In this document: positions 27,291 through 34,603 of the stretch, one piece after another
Layout of the letters: each line of letters opens with the position of its first letter
How positions within the stretch are numbered: the stretch's first letter is position 1
Assembly: GCA_964480945.1 (NCBI GenBank)
Contig: CAYZRX010000004.1
Coordinates: 44,233 to 108,232 of the forward strand
Length of the DNA stretch: 64,000 bases
Origin: VGWB01 sp964480945
GTDB taxonomy: Bacteria; Bacteroidota; Ignavibacteria; UBA10030
Direction: 5' to 3'
Translations under genes and position numbers: made by a program
Notes under the pieces: generated by a model
Databases searched by the model: none
Told to the model about the DNA's origin: nothing
What the model saw: only the letters and a program-made list of their open reading frames with translations

Positions 27291-28583
27291 ATGGGAAAGA
27301 CGGTTGCAGAAAAGATACTCGCTCGCGCGTCGGGACTGGTGGAAGCAGGAGCCGGCGACGTCGTAGAGCCCAAAGTCGATCTTGCCATGTCGCACGAAAA
27401 TGGTGCATTAGTCCTGAACCAGTTCTTGGAGGTCTATAAGGGAACGACGGTCACACCCAGGATTTGGGATCGGTCGAAGGTGGCCATCATTTTCGACCAC
27501 CGGGTCCCGGCGGAGTCGCCCAAGACTGCGACGAATCAAAAGAAAATCCGGGAATTTGTCGTGGCTCAGCGGATTGCGAAGTTTCACGACATTCGCGGAG
27601 ACGTCGGCGGAATCTGTCACCAAATCCTGCCGGAGAGCGGATATGTTCGGCCTGGCTATGTCGTCGTGGGAACGGATTCGCATACCACCAGCCACGGCGC
27701 CCTCGGGGCATTCGCCTTCGGCATCGGGGCAACGGAGATGGCGAGCGTTTGGGCCCTCGGGACGGTGCTCAACGTTGAGGTCCCCCGGACCATCAAAGTC
27801 AATGTCAAAGGGAAATTCAGGAAGTTTGTCGGCCCAAAAGATCTGATCCTCCATCTGATCGGCAGGATCACCGCGCAGGGGGCAAACTTCAAGGTGCTCG
27901 AATTCCACGGCCCAACCATTCAGACGATGGCGACATCCGGTCGCCTTGTCATCTGTAATATGTCCGTGGAAGCCGGCGCCACCGCAGGCATCGTTCCGTC
28001 CGACCAGGAGACGATTCGGTACCTTCGCGAAGAGGCTGGAGTGAAAGGAAAGATCGCACTGGTTACGCCGGACCCTGATGCGACCTACGACCAGACGATC
28101 GAGATCGACGTCTCGGCACTTGAGCCCCAAATCGCCTGTCCGCATACTGTTGACAACGTGAAAGCGATTTCATCGGTAAAGGGAACGAGGATCAACCAAG
28201 TCGTCATCGGCTCCTGCACCAACGGTCGACTGGATGATCTGGAGGTCGCGGCTGGGATCCTGAGAGGCAAGAAAGTGGGAAAAAACACGCGGATGCTGAT
28301 ATTTCCCGCGTCCGGACGAATCTACGCCCAGGCATTGGCGAGAGGCTACATCGGGACCTTCATGAAAGCCGGTGCAGTAGTGATGAACCCCGGCTGCGGT
28401 CCATGCCTTGGCATTCACGAAGGCGCGCTCGGCAACGGGGAGGTCGCACTCTCCACGACGAACCGAAACTTCAAAGGACGGATGGGAAACCCGAACTCGG
28501 AGGTTTATCTCTGCTCGCCGGCAGTTGCAGCAGCATCGGCCATCAAAGGGGTGATTGCGGATCCCCGGAAAGGAGTGAGATGA
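27291..28583 (+). CDS. 3-isopropylmalate dehydratase/homoaconitase family, large subunit
   Basis: Aconitase-superfamily large subunit of the two-gene (LeuC) kind, 430 aa, with a [4Fe-4S] cluster. Seen: VVVGTDSHTTSHGALGAFAFGIG, GSCTNGRLDDL with the first cluster Cys, and NPGCGPCLGIHEG with the other two. The frame extends upstream to a TTG, but ATG at 27291 with AAAGGAAG before it is the likely start. Its partner is the next gene. Members of this group isomerise isopropylmalate, citramalate/3-methylmalate (through citraconate) or homocitrate; the operon favours citramalate. Confidence 0.9.
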   Translation: MGKTVAEKILARASGLVEAGAGDVVEPKVDLAMSHENGALVLNQFLEVYKGTTVTPRIWDRSKVAIIFDHRVPAESPKTATNQKKIREFVVAQRIAKFHDIRGDVGGICHQILPESGYVRPGYVVVGTDSHTTSHGALGAFAFGIGATEMASVWALGTVLNVEVPRTIKVNVKGKFRKFVGPKDLILHLIGRITAQGANFKVLEFHGPTIQTMATSGRLVICNMSVEAGATAGIVPSDQETIRYLREEAGVKGKIALVTPDPDATYDQTIEIDVSALEPQIACPHTVDNVKAISSVKGTRINQVVIGSCTNGRLDDLEVAAGILRGKKVGKNTRMLIFPASGRIYAQALARGYIGTFMKAGAVVMNPGCGPCLGIHEGALGNGEVALSTTNRNFKGRMGNPNSEVYLCSPAVAAASAIKGVIADPRKGVR

Positions 28584-28584
28584 C

Positions 28585-29085
28585 ATGGCACGCGTCGTGC
28601 TGAAACTTGGGGACGATATCTCAACCGACGTTATTTACCCGGGGCGATACATGGCCACCGTGCTGCCGACGGAGACGCCGGAATTCGCTTTTGCCGACAA
28701 CGCTGAGTTCAACGCGAGATTGAAGTCGAATGAGATCCCGGCAGGGAGTATCGTCGTCGCGGGCAAGAACTTCGGTTGCGGATCCTCGCGCGAACAAGCT
28801 GTCTCGACGCTGAAGGGACATGAACTTGTGATCGTCGCCGAGAGCTTCGCCCGCATCTTCTTTCAGAACAGTATAAACCTGGGCCTGCGGACCGTGATCT
28901 GTCCCGGCGTTGAGGCATCGGAGGGGGATGAATTGGAGATATCGTCCGATGAACTTACAAATACTACCACAGGCGCGAAATTTCGCGTAGAGCCTCTGCC
29001 CAAAGCGCGCCGGGCGATCATCGATGCAGGTGGGCTCATTTCCTATACGCGTCAGCGCGTGATCGAGAGGACGACGAGATCGTAG
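28585..29085 (+). CDS. 3-isopropylmalate dehydratase/homoaconitase family, small subunit
   Basis: LeuD-like swivelling domain subunit, 166 aa, the archaeal-type short form. Seen: GDDISTDVIYPGRYMAT near the N-terminus and GKNFGCGSSREQA, the phosphate/carboxylate-binding motif. The loop GRYMAT is where substrate choice is set in this family; it does not look like a standard isopropylmalate loop to me. It starts one base after the large subunit stop. Last gene of the operon; 136 bases follow before the next gene. Confidence 0.9.
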   Translation: MARVVLKLGDDISTDVIYPGRYMATVLPTETPEFAFADNAEFNARLKSNEIPAGSIVVAGKNFGCGSSREQAVSTLKGHELVIVAESFARIFFQNSINLGLRTVICPGVEASEGDELEISSDELTNTTTGAKFRVEPLPKARRAIIDAGGLISYTRQRVIERTTRS

Positions 29086-29121
29086 ACAGGGATGGGTTGA
29101 CTATCGACGTCTGAATTTGTC

Positions 29122-29150
29122 TCGACTGTCTGGTCTGGTCGATGTAAAAT
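29122..29150 (+). promoter_or_regulatory. Candidate promoter for the outer-membrane protein gene
   Basis: TCGACT (29122-29127), 17-base spacer, TAAAAT (29145-29150), about 70 bases before the ATG at 29222, which has AAGGAGG upstream. Confidence 0.45.
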
Positions 29151-29221
29151 AGCGCTGGTTTCTCCTTTCGCAGGACCTCTAATCCACTACCAACATTCCT
29201 TCACAAATCAAGGAGGCGACC

Positions 29222-29917
29222 ATGAAAAGGAAAATCTCCATTCCTTTTACCGCCGCGCTCACTCTGGCTGTTCTGGCTCTTCTCTTTCAGACCGGAACGG
29301 CACAAACCGGATTGGTAACCAACAGGATCAACGTGCAGGTTTTCGGAGGGCTGTCCCTTCCCACGGGAGACTTCGCCTCCACGTCGTCCGTCGAGGCAGG
29401 TGGGGCAAAGACTGGATTCGTTGTCGGCGGGGAGCTCGGCGTGAACTTCGTCGCGGGCCTTGCGTGGTGGAACACTGTGGCCGTTTCGTTCAATTCTCTG
29501 AACGATGAGCTGGTAAAGGATCTTGCCGGCGTGAGTTCGGTGAGCGGCGATATTGGGTCGTGGACGACAGTCTGGCCGATGACCGGACTGAGATACACAA
29601 CCTGGGTGGCTCCAGGAGTTACAATCTATGCAACGGGACAGGTTGGCATCCTGTTCGGGTCCACGCCTGAGGTTTCTGTCAGCTCGGGGGGGTTCCGCTA
29701 CTCCTCCAAGTCGTTCTCCTCTTCGGCTTTTGCGTACGGTTTCGGGGCTGGGGTGTTAATTGCGAATCGATTTACCGCGGGGGTCCGCTATATGACTGGT
29801 CAGCCGGAATATGATGTTGAATTCCAGGCCTCCGCCCCGGGATTCACGAGCACGACCACAGGCAAGATCGACCAGCCCACGTCCATCTTCCAGCTGACCG
29901 TCGGTATTATGTTCTGA
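29222..29917 (+). CDS. Outer-membrane beta-barrel protein
   Basis: 231 aa. Signal peptide (basic MKRK, then AALTLAVLALLFQTGTAQ), followed by alternating hydrophobic/polar strands such as INVQVFGGLSLPTGDFA, GFVVGGELGVNF and YGFGAGVLIANRFTAGVRYM, and ending in FQLTVGIMF with terminal Phe. This is the plan of small 8-strand barrels of the OmpW/opacity type, a BamA substrate. No specific family is recognised and no function can be assigned. Own promoter and a hairpin behind it suggest a monocistronic gene. Confidence 0.7.
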   Translation: MKRKISIPFTAALTLAVLALLFQTGTAQTGLVTNRINVQVFGGLSLPTGDFASTSSVEAGGAKTGFVVGGELGVNFVAGLAWWNTVAVSFNSLNDELVKDLAGVSSVSGDIGSWTTVWPMTGLRYTTWVAPGVTIYATGQVGILFGSTPEVSVSSGGFRYSSKSFSSSAFAYGFGAGVLIANRFTAGVRYMTGQPEYDVEFQASAPGFTSTTTGKIDQPTSIFQLTVGIMF

Positions 29918-30023
29918 GGGATCTCGGTCATTTTTTGATTCGCTGGAGAGGGGCGGAACGGCATCGAGGTTCTGCTTGCTGACGGAGGGACGCTCTGCCT
30001 TGAGGTTCGAATTCGCACAATGA

Positions 30024-30058
30024 GAAACCCCCGGCTTGCGGGGATTTCTTGTGCTTGT
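30024..30058 (+). terminator. Probable terminator between convergent genes
   Basis: Stem GAAACCCCCG / CGGGGATTTC with one mismatch and a GCTTG loop, followed by TTGTGCTTGTT. It sits between the barrel gene and the convergent Rrf2 gene; the T-rich side favours the plus strand. Confidence 0.45.
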
Positions 30059-30087
30059 TACCGCGAATTCAAGAGTGCCTTGGGAGG

Positions 30088-30525
30088 TCAACCGCCGACA
30101 TCGTACTCAGGCTTCTTCATCTCCCTCGCCATTTGAGCGACATTCTTCGTGACGAGCATCTTGTATATCCCCTCGCGCAGCGAACCCCACTTCTCATGGA
30201 CCGCGCAAGGCTTCTCGCCCGAGCACTCTGGAAATCCGAGGATGCAGTTCGACTTGAACTCAGCTCCGTCGATGGCCTCGACGATCTGATACAACGTGAT
30301 CTCTTTGGCCGGCATCCTGAGGGCGAATCCGCCCGTCGGCCCTTTCTGCGAGATCAGGAGTCCCTTGCGAGTCAGGTTCTGGAGAATCTTGGCCAAAAAA
30401 TGATACGGGATATTGATCCTCCGCGTCAGCTCTTTTATGGACGTCTTCTCTCCCTCCGGCTTCAGGGCCAGGTACATCACGGCTTGCAGTGCGTATTCAC
30501 ATTGTCGACTGAAGAAGACGCTCAT
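30088..30525 (-). CDS. Rrf2-family transcriptional regulator with Fe-S-type cysteines
   Basis: Winged-helix regulator, 145 aa from ATG 30525 (a GTG two codons upstream is possible). Seen: YALQAVMYLA, a helix-turn-helix with IPYHFLAKILQNLTRKGLL and GPTGGFALRMPA, and three cysteines (C-x6-C-x5-C in NCILGFPECSGEKPCAVH) as used by IscR/NsrR-type members to hold an Fe-S cluster. It lies downstream of, and on the same strand as, the 2-oxoacid:ferredoxin oxidoreductase genes. A redox- or NO-responsive feedback role there is inference. Confidence 0.9.
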   Translation of the reverse strand: MSVFFSRQCEYALQAVMYLALKPEGEKTSIKELTRRINIPYHFLAKILQNLTRKGLLISQKGPTGGFALRMPAKEITLYQIVEAIDGAEFKSNCILGFPECSGEKPCAVHEKWGSLREGIYKMLVTKNVAQMAREMKKPEYDVGG

Positions 30526-30736
30526 AGGCACCCTGGTGGTCTCAATTTGCAGCGTCGGAAACTATAGAAGGAAGGAATTCTCAAAGCCGACTGTCCGCCC
30601 GTCCCGTCCTGATTGCGAAGGTCTATTGCTCCTGTTGCCTTAATCGGTCGGAAACCGCTGGCGTTGCCCGGCCGCGGATCATCCTTCACGAGCAGCGGCA
30701 TTCCGCACGGGACCGGCAACCCGCTCCCTGCAGCCG

Positions 30737-31009
30737 TTACGAACAACCCCCGGAATTGAAACTGGAAATCACACCATCGAGGATCTCGGCCCGTGCGCGT
30801 AGCTCATTGAGTTTCTGGTTGATGAGGAGAACCGATCGGCTGCGTGCCTCCACGAGCTCCTGCAGCATATCGTGCACATCAGGGTAATCGCATTCAGCTC
30901 TCAATCTCTCGTAGTACCGAACCATCTCACTCTCGTCCCTCAACGCCTGGCTCAACATAGCGCAGGTATTCCTGCACGCGTGAGAGCACTTCACACTGTC
31001 GTCGTTCAT
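30737..31009 (-). CDS. Small Cys-rich helical protein in the 2-oxoacid oxidoreductase cluster
   Basis: 90 aa, with ATG behind AGGGTAGGA. I recognise no family. Cysteines sit at the N-terminus (C-x3-C-x3-C in CSHACRNTC), in the middle (AECDYPDVHDML) and next to the end (GGCS). The body is two long amphipathic helices with Glu, Tyr and His spaced as in small four-helix-bundle half-units (SEMVRYYERLR, DMLQELVEARSRS). It follows the gamma subunit by 64 bases. A metal or Fe-S carrier or a helper of the oxidoreductase is possible but unproven. Confidence 0.6.
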   Translation of the reverse strand: MNDDSVKCSHACRNTCAMLSQALRDESEMVRYYERLRAECDYPDVHDMLQELVEARSRSVLLINQKLNELRARAEILDGVISSFNSGGCS

Positions 31010-31073
31010 ATCCTACCCTTTCTTCGTGCCTTGAGGTCCTTGGAACTCTTTTCTCGCTCAATCAACCTCCGGA

Positions 31074-31640
31074 TTACCTCCCCGCGGGCTCCGTTATGGC
31101 TTCCAGGATCAGCTCCTTCCCCCGGACGAGAGCCTTTTCGTTGATCGGGAGTAGATGCTGACGATGCACTGGAAGGACTTTCTTGAGCGCTTTGAGGACA
31201 TTCTGGGGGTCAACGATCGGTCGACGCTCGAGAAATGCACCCAACAACACGACGTTCGCAACCTGTTTGCTCGTGAGCCGGTGGGCCTCGTCGATCGCAC
31301 CGATGCTGGCCACTTCGATATCCGTTCTCTTAGGAGGGCTGATGATGGTCGACCGCTCGAAGAGCAGAAAACCATCCGGCTTGACGCTGTTGACAAACTT
31401 GTCCAGCGACGGTTGATTCAGAATGATCGCCGAGTCGAACTTGGAAACGATTGGCGAGCTGATACGCGAGTCAGACACGATGACAATGCAGTTTGCAGTC
31501 CCGCCGCGCATTTCCGGGCCGTAGGAAGGCATCCAGCTCACTTCTTTGCCCTCCTGCATCGCTGCGTACGCCAGCAGTTGGCCCATCGAAAGGACCCCCT
31601 GACCGCCAAAGCCTGCAATGATGATTTCTTGCGTACCCAT
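31074..31640 (-). CDS. 2-oxoacid:ferredoxin oxidoreductase, gamma subunit
   Basis: 188 aa. Gamma-subunit motifs: IIIAGFGGQGVLSMGQLLAYAA and SYGPEMRGGTANCIVIVSD. With the alpha, beta and delta genes upstream it forms a complete four-subunit enzyme that decarboxylates a 2-oxoacid to acyl-CoA while reducing ferredoxin, or the reverse. The beta gene ends 14 bases before it. Subunit motifs are of the KorABCD/VorABCD kind; 2-oxoglutarate, branched 2-oxoacids or 2-oxobutanoate are all possible substrates. Confidence 0.9.
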   Translation of the reverse strand: MGTQEIIIAGFGGQGVLSMGQLLAYAAMQEGKEVSWMPSYGPEMRGGTANCIVIVSDSRISSPIVSKFDSAIILNQPSLDKFVNSVKPDGFLLFERSTIISPPKRTDIEVASIGAIDEAHRLTSKQVANVVLLGAFLERRPIVDPQNVLKALKKVLPVHRQHLLPINEKALVRGKELILEAITEPAGR

Positions 31641-31654
31641 GGAAGAGCCCTTCC

Positions 31655-32431
31655 TTAGTTCATGGATTGTGATGGCGTCTTCAGATCACCCAACGGGTAA
31701 GCGGGGAGCATGTTCTCTTCAAGCCACTTGTTGGATTCGAGGGGCGTCATCTTCCAGCCGGAAGGGCAATTCGAGACGACCTCGATGAAGCATGTCCCCT
31801 TGCCAAGCTGCTGGTACTCGAACGATGCACGCACGGCTTTCTTCAGTTTGCGGACCGCTGTCGCCGTGTGAGCCGCCTGCCGTGTCACATAGCAGGCCCC
31901 CGGCAGCTGCGCGACGAGGTTCGTGATCTTGAGGGGATGACCCGCCGATCGAATTTCCCGCCCGTACGGCGTCGTGGTGGTCTTCATCCCGAGGAGCGTC
32001 GTCGGAGCCATCTGACCGCCCGTCATGCCGTAGACACCATTGTTGATAAAGACGATAAGAATGTTCTCGCCGCGATTTGCCGTGTGAATGGTCTCAGCGG
32101 TGCCGATCGCTGCAAGATCCCCATCCCCCTGATACGAGAACACGAACCGGTCCGGCAGCACGCGCTTGATGCCCGTGGCAACTGCCGAAGCTCTCCCGTG
32201 AGCGGCTTCCTGCATGTCGATATTCATGTAGTCATACGCGAACACTGAGCAGCCGACGGGGGCAACCCCGATGGTCCGATCCTGCATGCCCATCTCCTCG
32301 ACTACTTCCATGAGCACACGATGGACCACGCCATGAGCGCAGCCCGGGCAATAGTGCATCGGAGTTTCCGTCAGCGTCTCCGGTTTCTTGTAGACGAGCT
32401 CAAAACCGTTTGTGATGGGCGGCAGATCCAT
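31655..32431 (-). CDS. 2-oxoacid:ferredoxin oxidoreductase, beta subunit (TPP-binding)
   Basis: 258 aa. Seen: HYCPGCAHGVVHRVL (cluster/TPP region), VGCSVFAYDYM, and the thiamine-diphosphate/Mg motif GDGDLAAIGTAETIHTANRGENI...NNGVYGMTGGQ. The C-terminal FIEVVSNCPSGWKM is typical. It carries the catalytic thiamine site of the complex. It begins 11 bases after the alpha subunit stop. Confidence 0.93.
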   Translation of the reverse strand: MDLPPITNGFELVYKKPETLTETPMHYCPGCAHGVVHRVLMEVVEEMGMQDRTIGVAPVGCSVFAYDYMNIDMQEAAHGRASAVATGIKRVLPDRFVFSYQGDGDLAAIGTAETIHTANRGENILIVFINNGVYGMTGGQMAPTTLLGMKTTTTPYGREIRSAGHPLKITNLVAQLPGACYVTRQAAHTATAVRKLKKAVRASFEYQQLGKGTCFIEVVSNCPSGWKMTPLESNKWLEENMLPAYPLGDLKTPSQSMN

Positions 32432-32442
32432 AGAGACACCTC

Positions 32443-33534
32443 TTACAGTTCAACGTTCTGTTTTTCCGCGACCTTTTCGATCGCCTGGAGCACCTCTTCA
32501 GGCGAGGGGATCATCCCCCCCATTCTTCCGGCAAAATGCACCGGACATCGCCCCTCGACGGAAAGCCTCACATCCTCCAGCATCTGTCCAGCATTCATCT
32601 CGACCACAAGAATCGAATCGACCTTTGAGGCAAGGGAGGCGATGGGTCCCTTCGGGAACGGGAAGAGCGTAATCGGACGCAGGAGCCCCACGCGCAATCC
32701 ATGCTCCCGTGCAAGCTGGAGCGCCTTCTGGCATATGCGCGAGGCCAGACCGAATGCCACCAACAGGATCTCGGCATCCTCGGTCTCAAGTGCCTCAAAG
32801 CGGACCTCGTTCTTCTCGATCTCCCGGTACTTCGCCTGAAGGGTCTTGTTGACTTCCTCCATCTTCTCCGGCTGAATAAAGAGCGACGTGATGATGTTCC
32901 TCTCCCGGTTCTTCGGCTTGCCGATCGTAGCCCACGGCTTCTCCGGATAGGGCAGCGACCCAGCAGGCGGCAGGACCACTTTCTCCATCATCTGTCCGAG
33001 GGCGCCGTCGGTAAGGATGAATGCGGGCGTGCGGTACTTCTCTGCGAGACGAAACCCGTCAAAGACGAGGTCCGCCATCTCCTGCACGGAGGAAGGAGCG
33101 AGGACGATCAAATGATAATCTCCGTGCCCCCCGCCCTTCGTCGCCTGGAGGTAGTCTCCCTGCGAGGGCTGTATCGTCCCGAGCCCCGGACCGCCGCGCT
33201 GAACATTGACGATGAGGCAGGGCAGCTGGGCGGACGCCATATACGAGATGCCCTCCTGCATCAAACTGATGCCGGGGCCGGATGAAGAGATCATGACACG
33301 AGCGCCGGCACCCGATGCGCCGAAGACCATATTGATGGCCGCGAGTTCGCTCTCCGCCTGAAGCACAATACAGTCGTGCTTCGGCTGCTCGGCCATGAGG
33401 TACTCGATGACTTCTGACTGCGGGGTGATGGGGTAGCCGAAGTACGCCTGCATTCCTGCTCTGAACGCAGCCTCTGCAAGCGCCTCGTTCCCCTTCATGA
33501 GACGAATGTCTGAGTTTTCTTTAGAATTCTCCAT
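32443..33534 (-). CDS. 2-oxoacid:ferredoxin oxidoreductase, alpha subunit
   Basis: 363 aa. Seen: LMKGNEALAEAAFRAGMQAYFGYPITPQSE, ESELAAINMVFGASGAGARVMISSSGPG and NVQRGGPGLGTIQPSQGDYLQATKGGGHGDY, all standard for the alpha subunit of the VorB/KorA group. Size fits the separate-subunit enzyme, not the fused 1,200-residue pyruvate enzyme. It follows the ferredoxin subunit after a 46-base gap. Confidence 0.93.
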   Translation of the reverse strand: MENSKENSDIRLMKGNEALAEAAFRAGMQAYFGYPITPQSEVIEYLMAEQPKHDCIVLQAESELAAINMVFGASGAGARVMISSSGPGISLMQEGISYMASAQLPCLIVNVQRGGPGLGTIQPSQGDYLQATKGGGHGDYHLIVLAPSSVQEMADLVFDGFRLAEKYRTPAFILTDGALGQMMEKVVLPPAGSLPYPEKPWATIGKPKNRERNIITSLFIQPEKMEEVNKTLQAKYREIEKNEVRFEALETEDAEILLVAFGLASRICQKALQLAREHGLRVGLLRPITLFPFPKGPIASLASKVDSILVVEMNAGQMLEDVRLSVEGRCPVHFAGRMGGMIPSPEEVLQAIEKVAEKQNVEL

Positions 33535-33580
33535 AACTTTCTAGGCCTTGAGAACGTATGGATCGGGACATTTGGTGAAG

Positions 33581-33835
33581 CTACGTAGCAACTTGGACTT
33601 TGGGGCTGGCGGCTTTCGCCGGCTTCTTCTCTCGATAGACCGTGATCGCAACGTCGGGGCAGACCAGCGCGCAATTGACGCAGCCGGTGCAATTGTCCTT
33701 GACAAGAACCGCGAACCGATACCCTTTCAAGTTGATCTTCTCGGAAAGACCCAGGCTCTCCTGCGGACAAGCCTCGAGACAAAGCTCGCAACCCTTACAG
33801 ATCTCTTCTGCGATGACCACTGTTCCACGGATCAT
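33581..33835 (-). CDS. 2-oxoacid:ferredoxin oxidoreductase, delta (2[4Fe-4S] ferredoxin) subunit
   Basis: 84 aa with two CxxCxxCxxxCP motifs (CKGCELCLEACP and CTGCVNCALVCP), the electron outlet of the complex. The C-terminus is a short Lys/Ala tail. First gene of the cluster delta-alpha-beta-gamma. The 224 bases upstream hold a good TATAAG -10-like hexamer but no clear -35. Confidence 0.92.
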   Translation of the reverse strand: MIRGTVVIAEEICKGCELCLEACPQESLGLSEKINLKGYRFAVLVKDNCTGCVNCALVCPDVAITVYREKKPAKAASPKVQVAT

Positions 33836-34059
33836 GGTGCACTGTCCTTCAGAGGTTTTGAGATGATGATGTGGCCAGGATTAAAGCTCTTAGAGCCCTC
33901 TCCGTGACACATGACTTGACAACTTATATGCCAATTTGCTGATCCTTTTGAGCGTCCCAGAATGCCGGATCTCCCTTGCATGACTGCGTTCCGTTATCGA
34001 AAATGAGAACGAAGGGAAGCAGCTTTCTTGATTTCGCCAATTCCAAGCTGTTGAATTTA

Positions 34060-34593
34060 TCAACGCTGCCAATCAAGCTTCGCTTGGCACTCCTCGCAGA
34101 GCCAATTGCGCTTCAGGTCTATCTCCTCCACGTAAGTCGACGAGCGCATCACGCACTCGAAATGACGACAATGATAAAGCCCAAACGTGTGTCCCAACTC
34201 GTGAACGACCTCCTTCGCGAGGCGATCGAGCATCAGCCTGTCATCTCTCGGAAGCCCGTAGAACTGATTCGCCAGCCGATGGTGCGATACAACCGCTGCG
34301 ATCCCATCGAGCTGCGCTTCACCAAAAACGAACGTCAGAACCGGGACATAGAGGTCAACAGCAACGACTGCGATGTTTTTTTCTTGTGATGCGGAGTAAG
34401 AGCGCACCAACTGCGCGAGGAGGGCGGTGGAGTTGTATTGTTGCCGGGAAGGATCGAACGCGAGCTCGAGCCCCAAGTGCGCCGCGGTCACGTCCGTCCT
34501 CAGTCCGAAGAGCCGGCCGACGGTCTGTGAAACCTCCAGCATCTGCTCATGCGAGAGTGCCGAGGCATTCAGGATATGAATTGCAGAAGCCAC
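34060..34593 (-). CDS. Archaemetzincin-family zinc protease
   Basis: 177 aa. The active site is HELGHTFGLYHC-x4-C-x-M followed 16 residues later by CEEC: the HExxHxxGxxxC zinc-protease core plus the extra cysteine zinc site that defines archaemetzincins (archaelysins). No signal peptide, so cytosolic. It starts 10 bases after the NtrC-type regulator gene, so it is probably the last gene of the 34-50 kb cluster. The family is common in archaea and sporadic in bacteria; substrates are unknown. Confidence 0.9.
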   Translation of the reverse strand: MASAIHILNASALSHEQMLEVSQTVGRLFGLRTDVTAAHLGLELAFDPSRQQYNSTALLAQLVRSYSASQEKNIAVVAVDLYVPVLTFVFGEAQLDGIAAVVSHHRLANQFYGLPRDDRLMLDRLAKEVVHELGHTFGLYHCRHFECVMRSSTYVEEIDLKRNWLCEECQAKLDWQR

Positions 34594-34603
34594 GAGAATT
34601 TGG

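Noticed and set aside
30004..30014. tRNA T-arm-like sequence (GGTTCGAATTC)
   Set aside because: No acceptor, D-arm or anticodon stem could be formed from the flanking bases.
33916..33921. Consensus TTGACA on the plus strand
   Set aside because: No -10 element at 16-18 bases and no plus-strand gene downstream.
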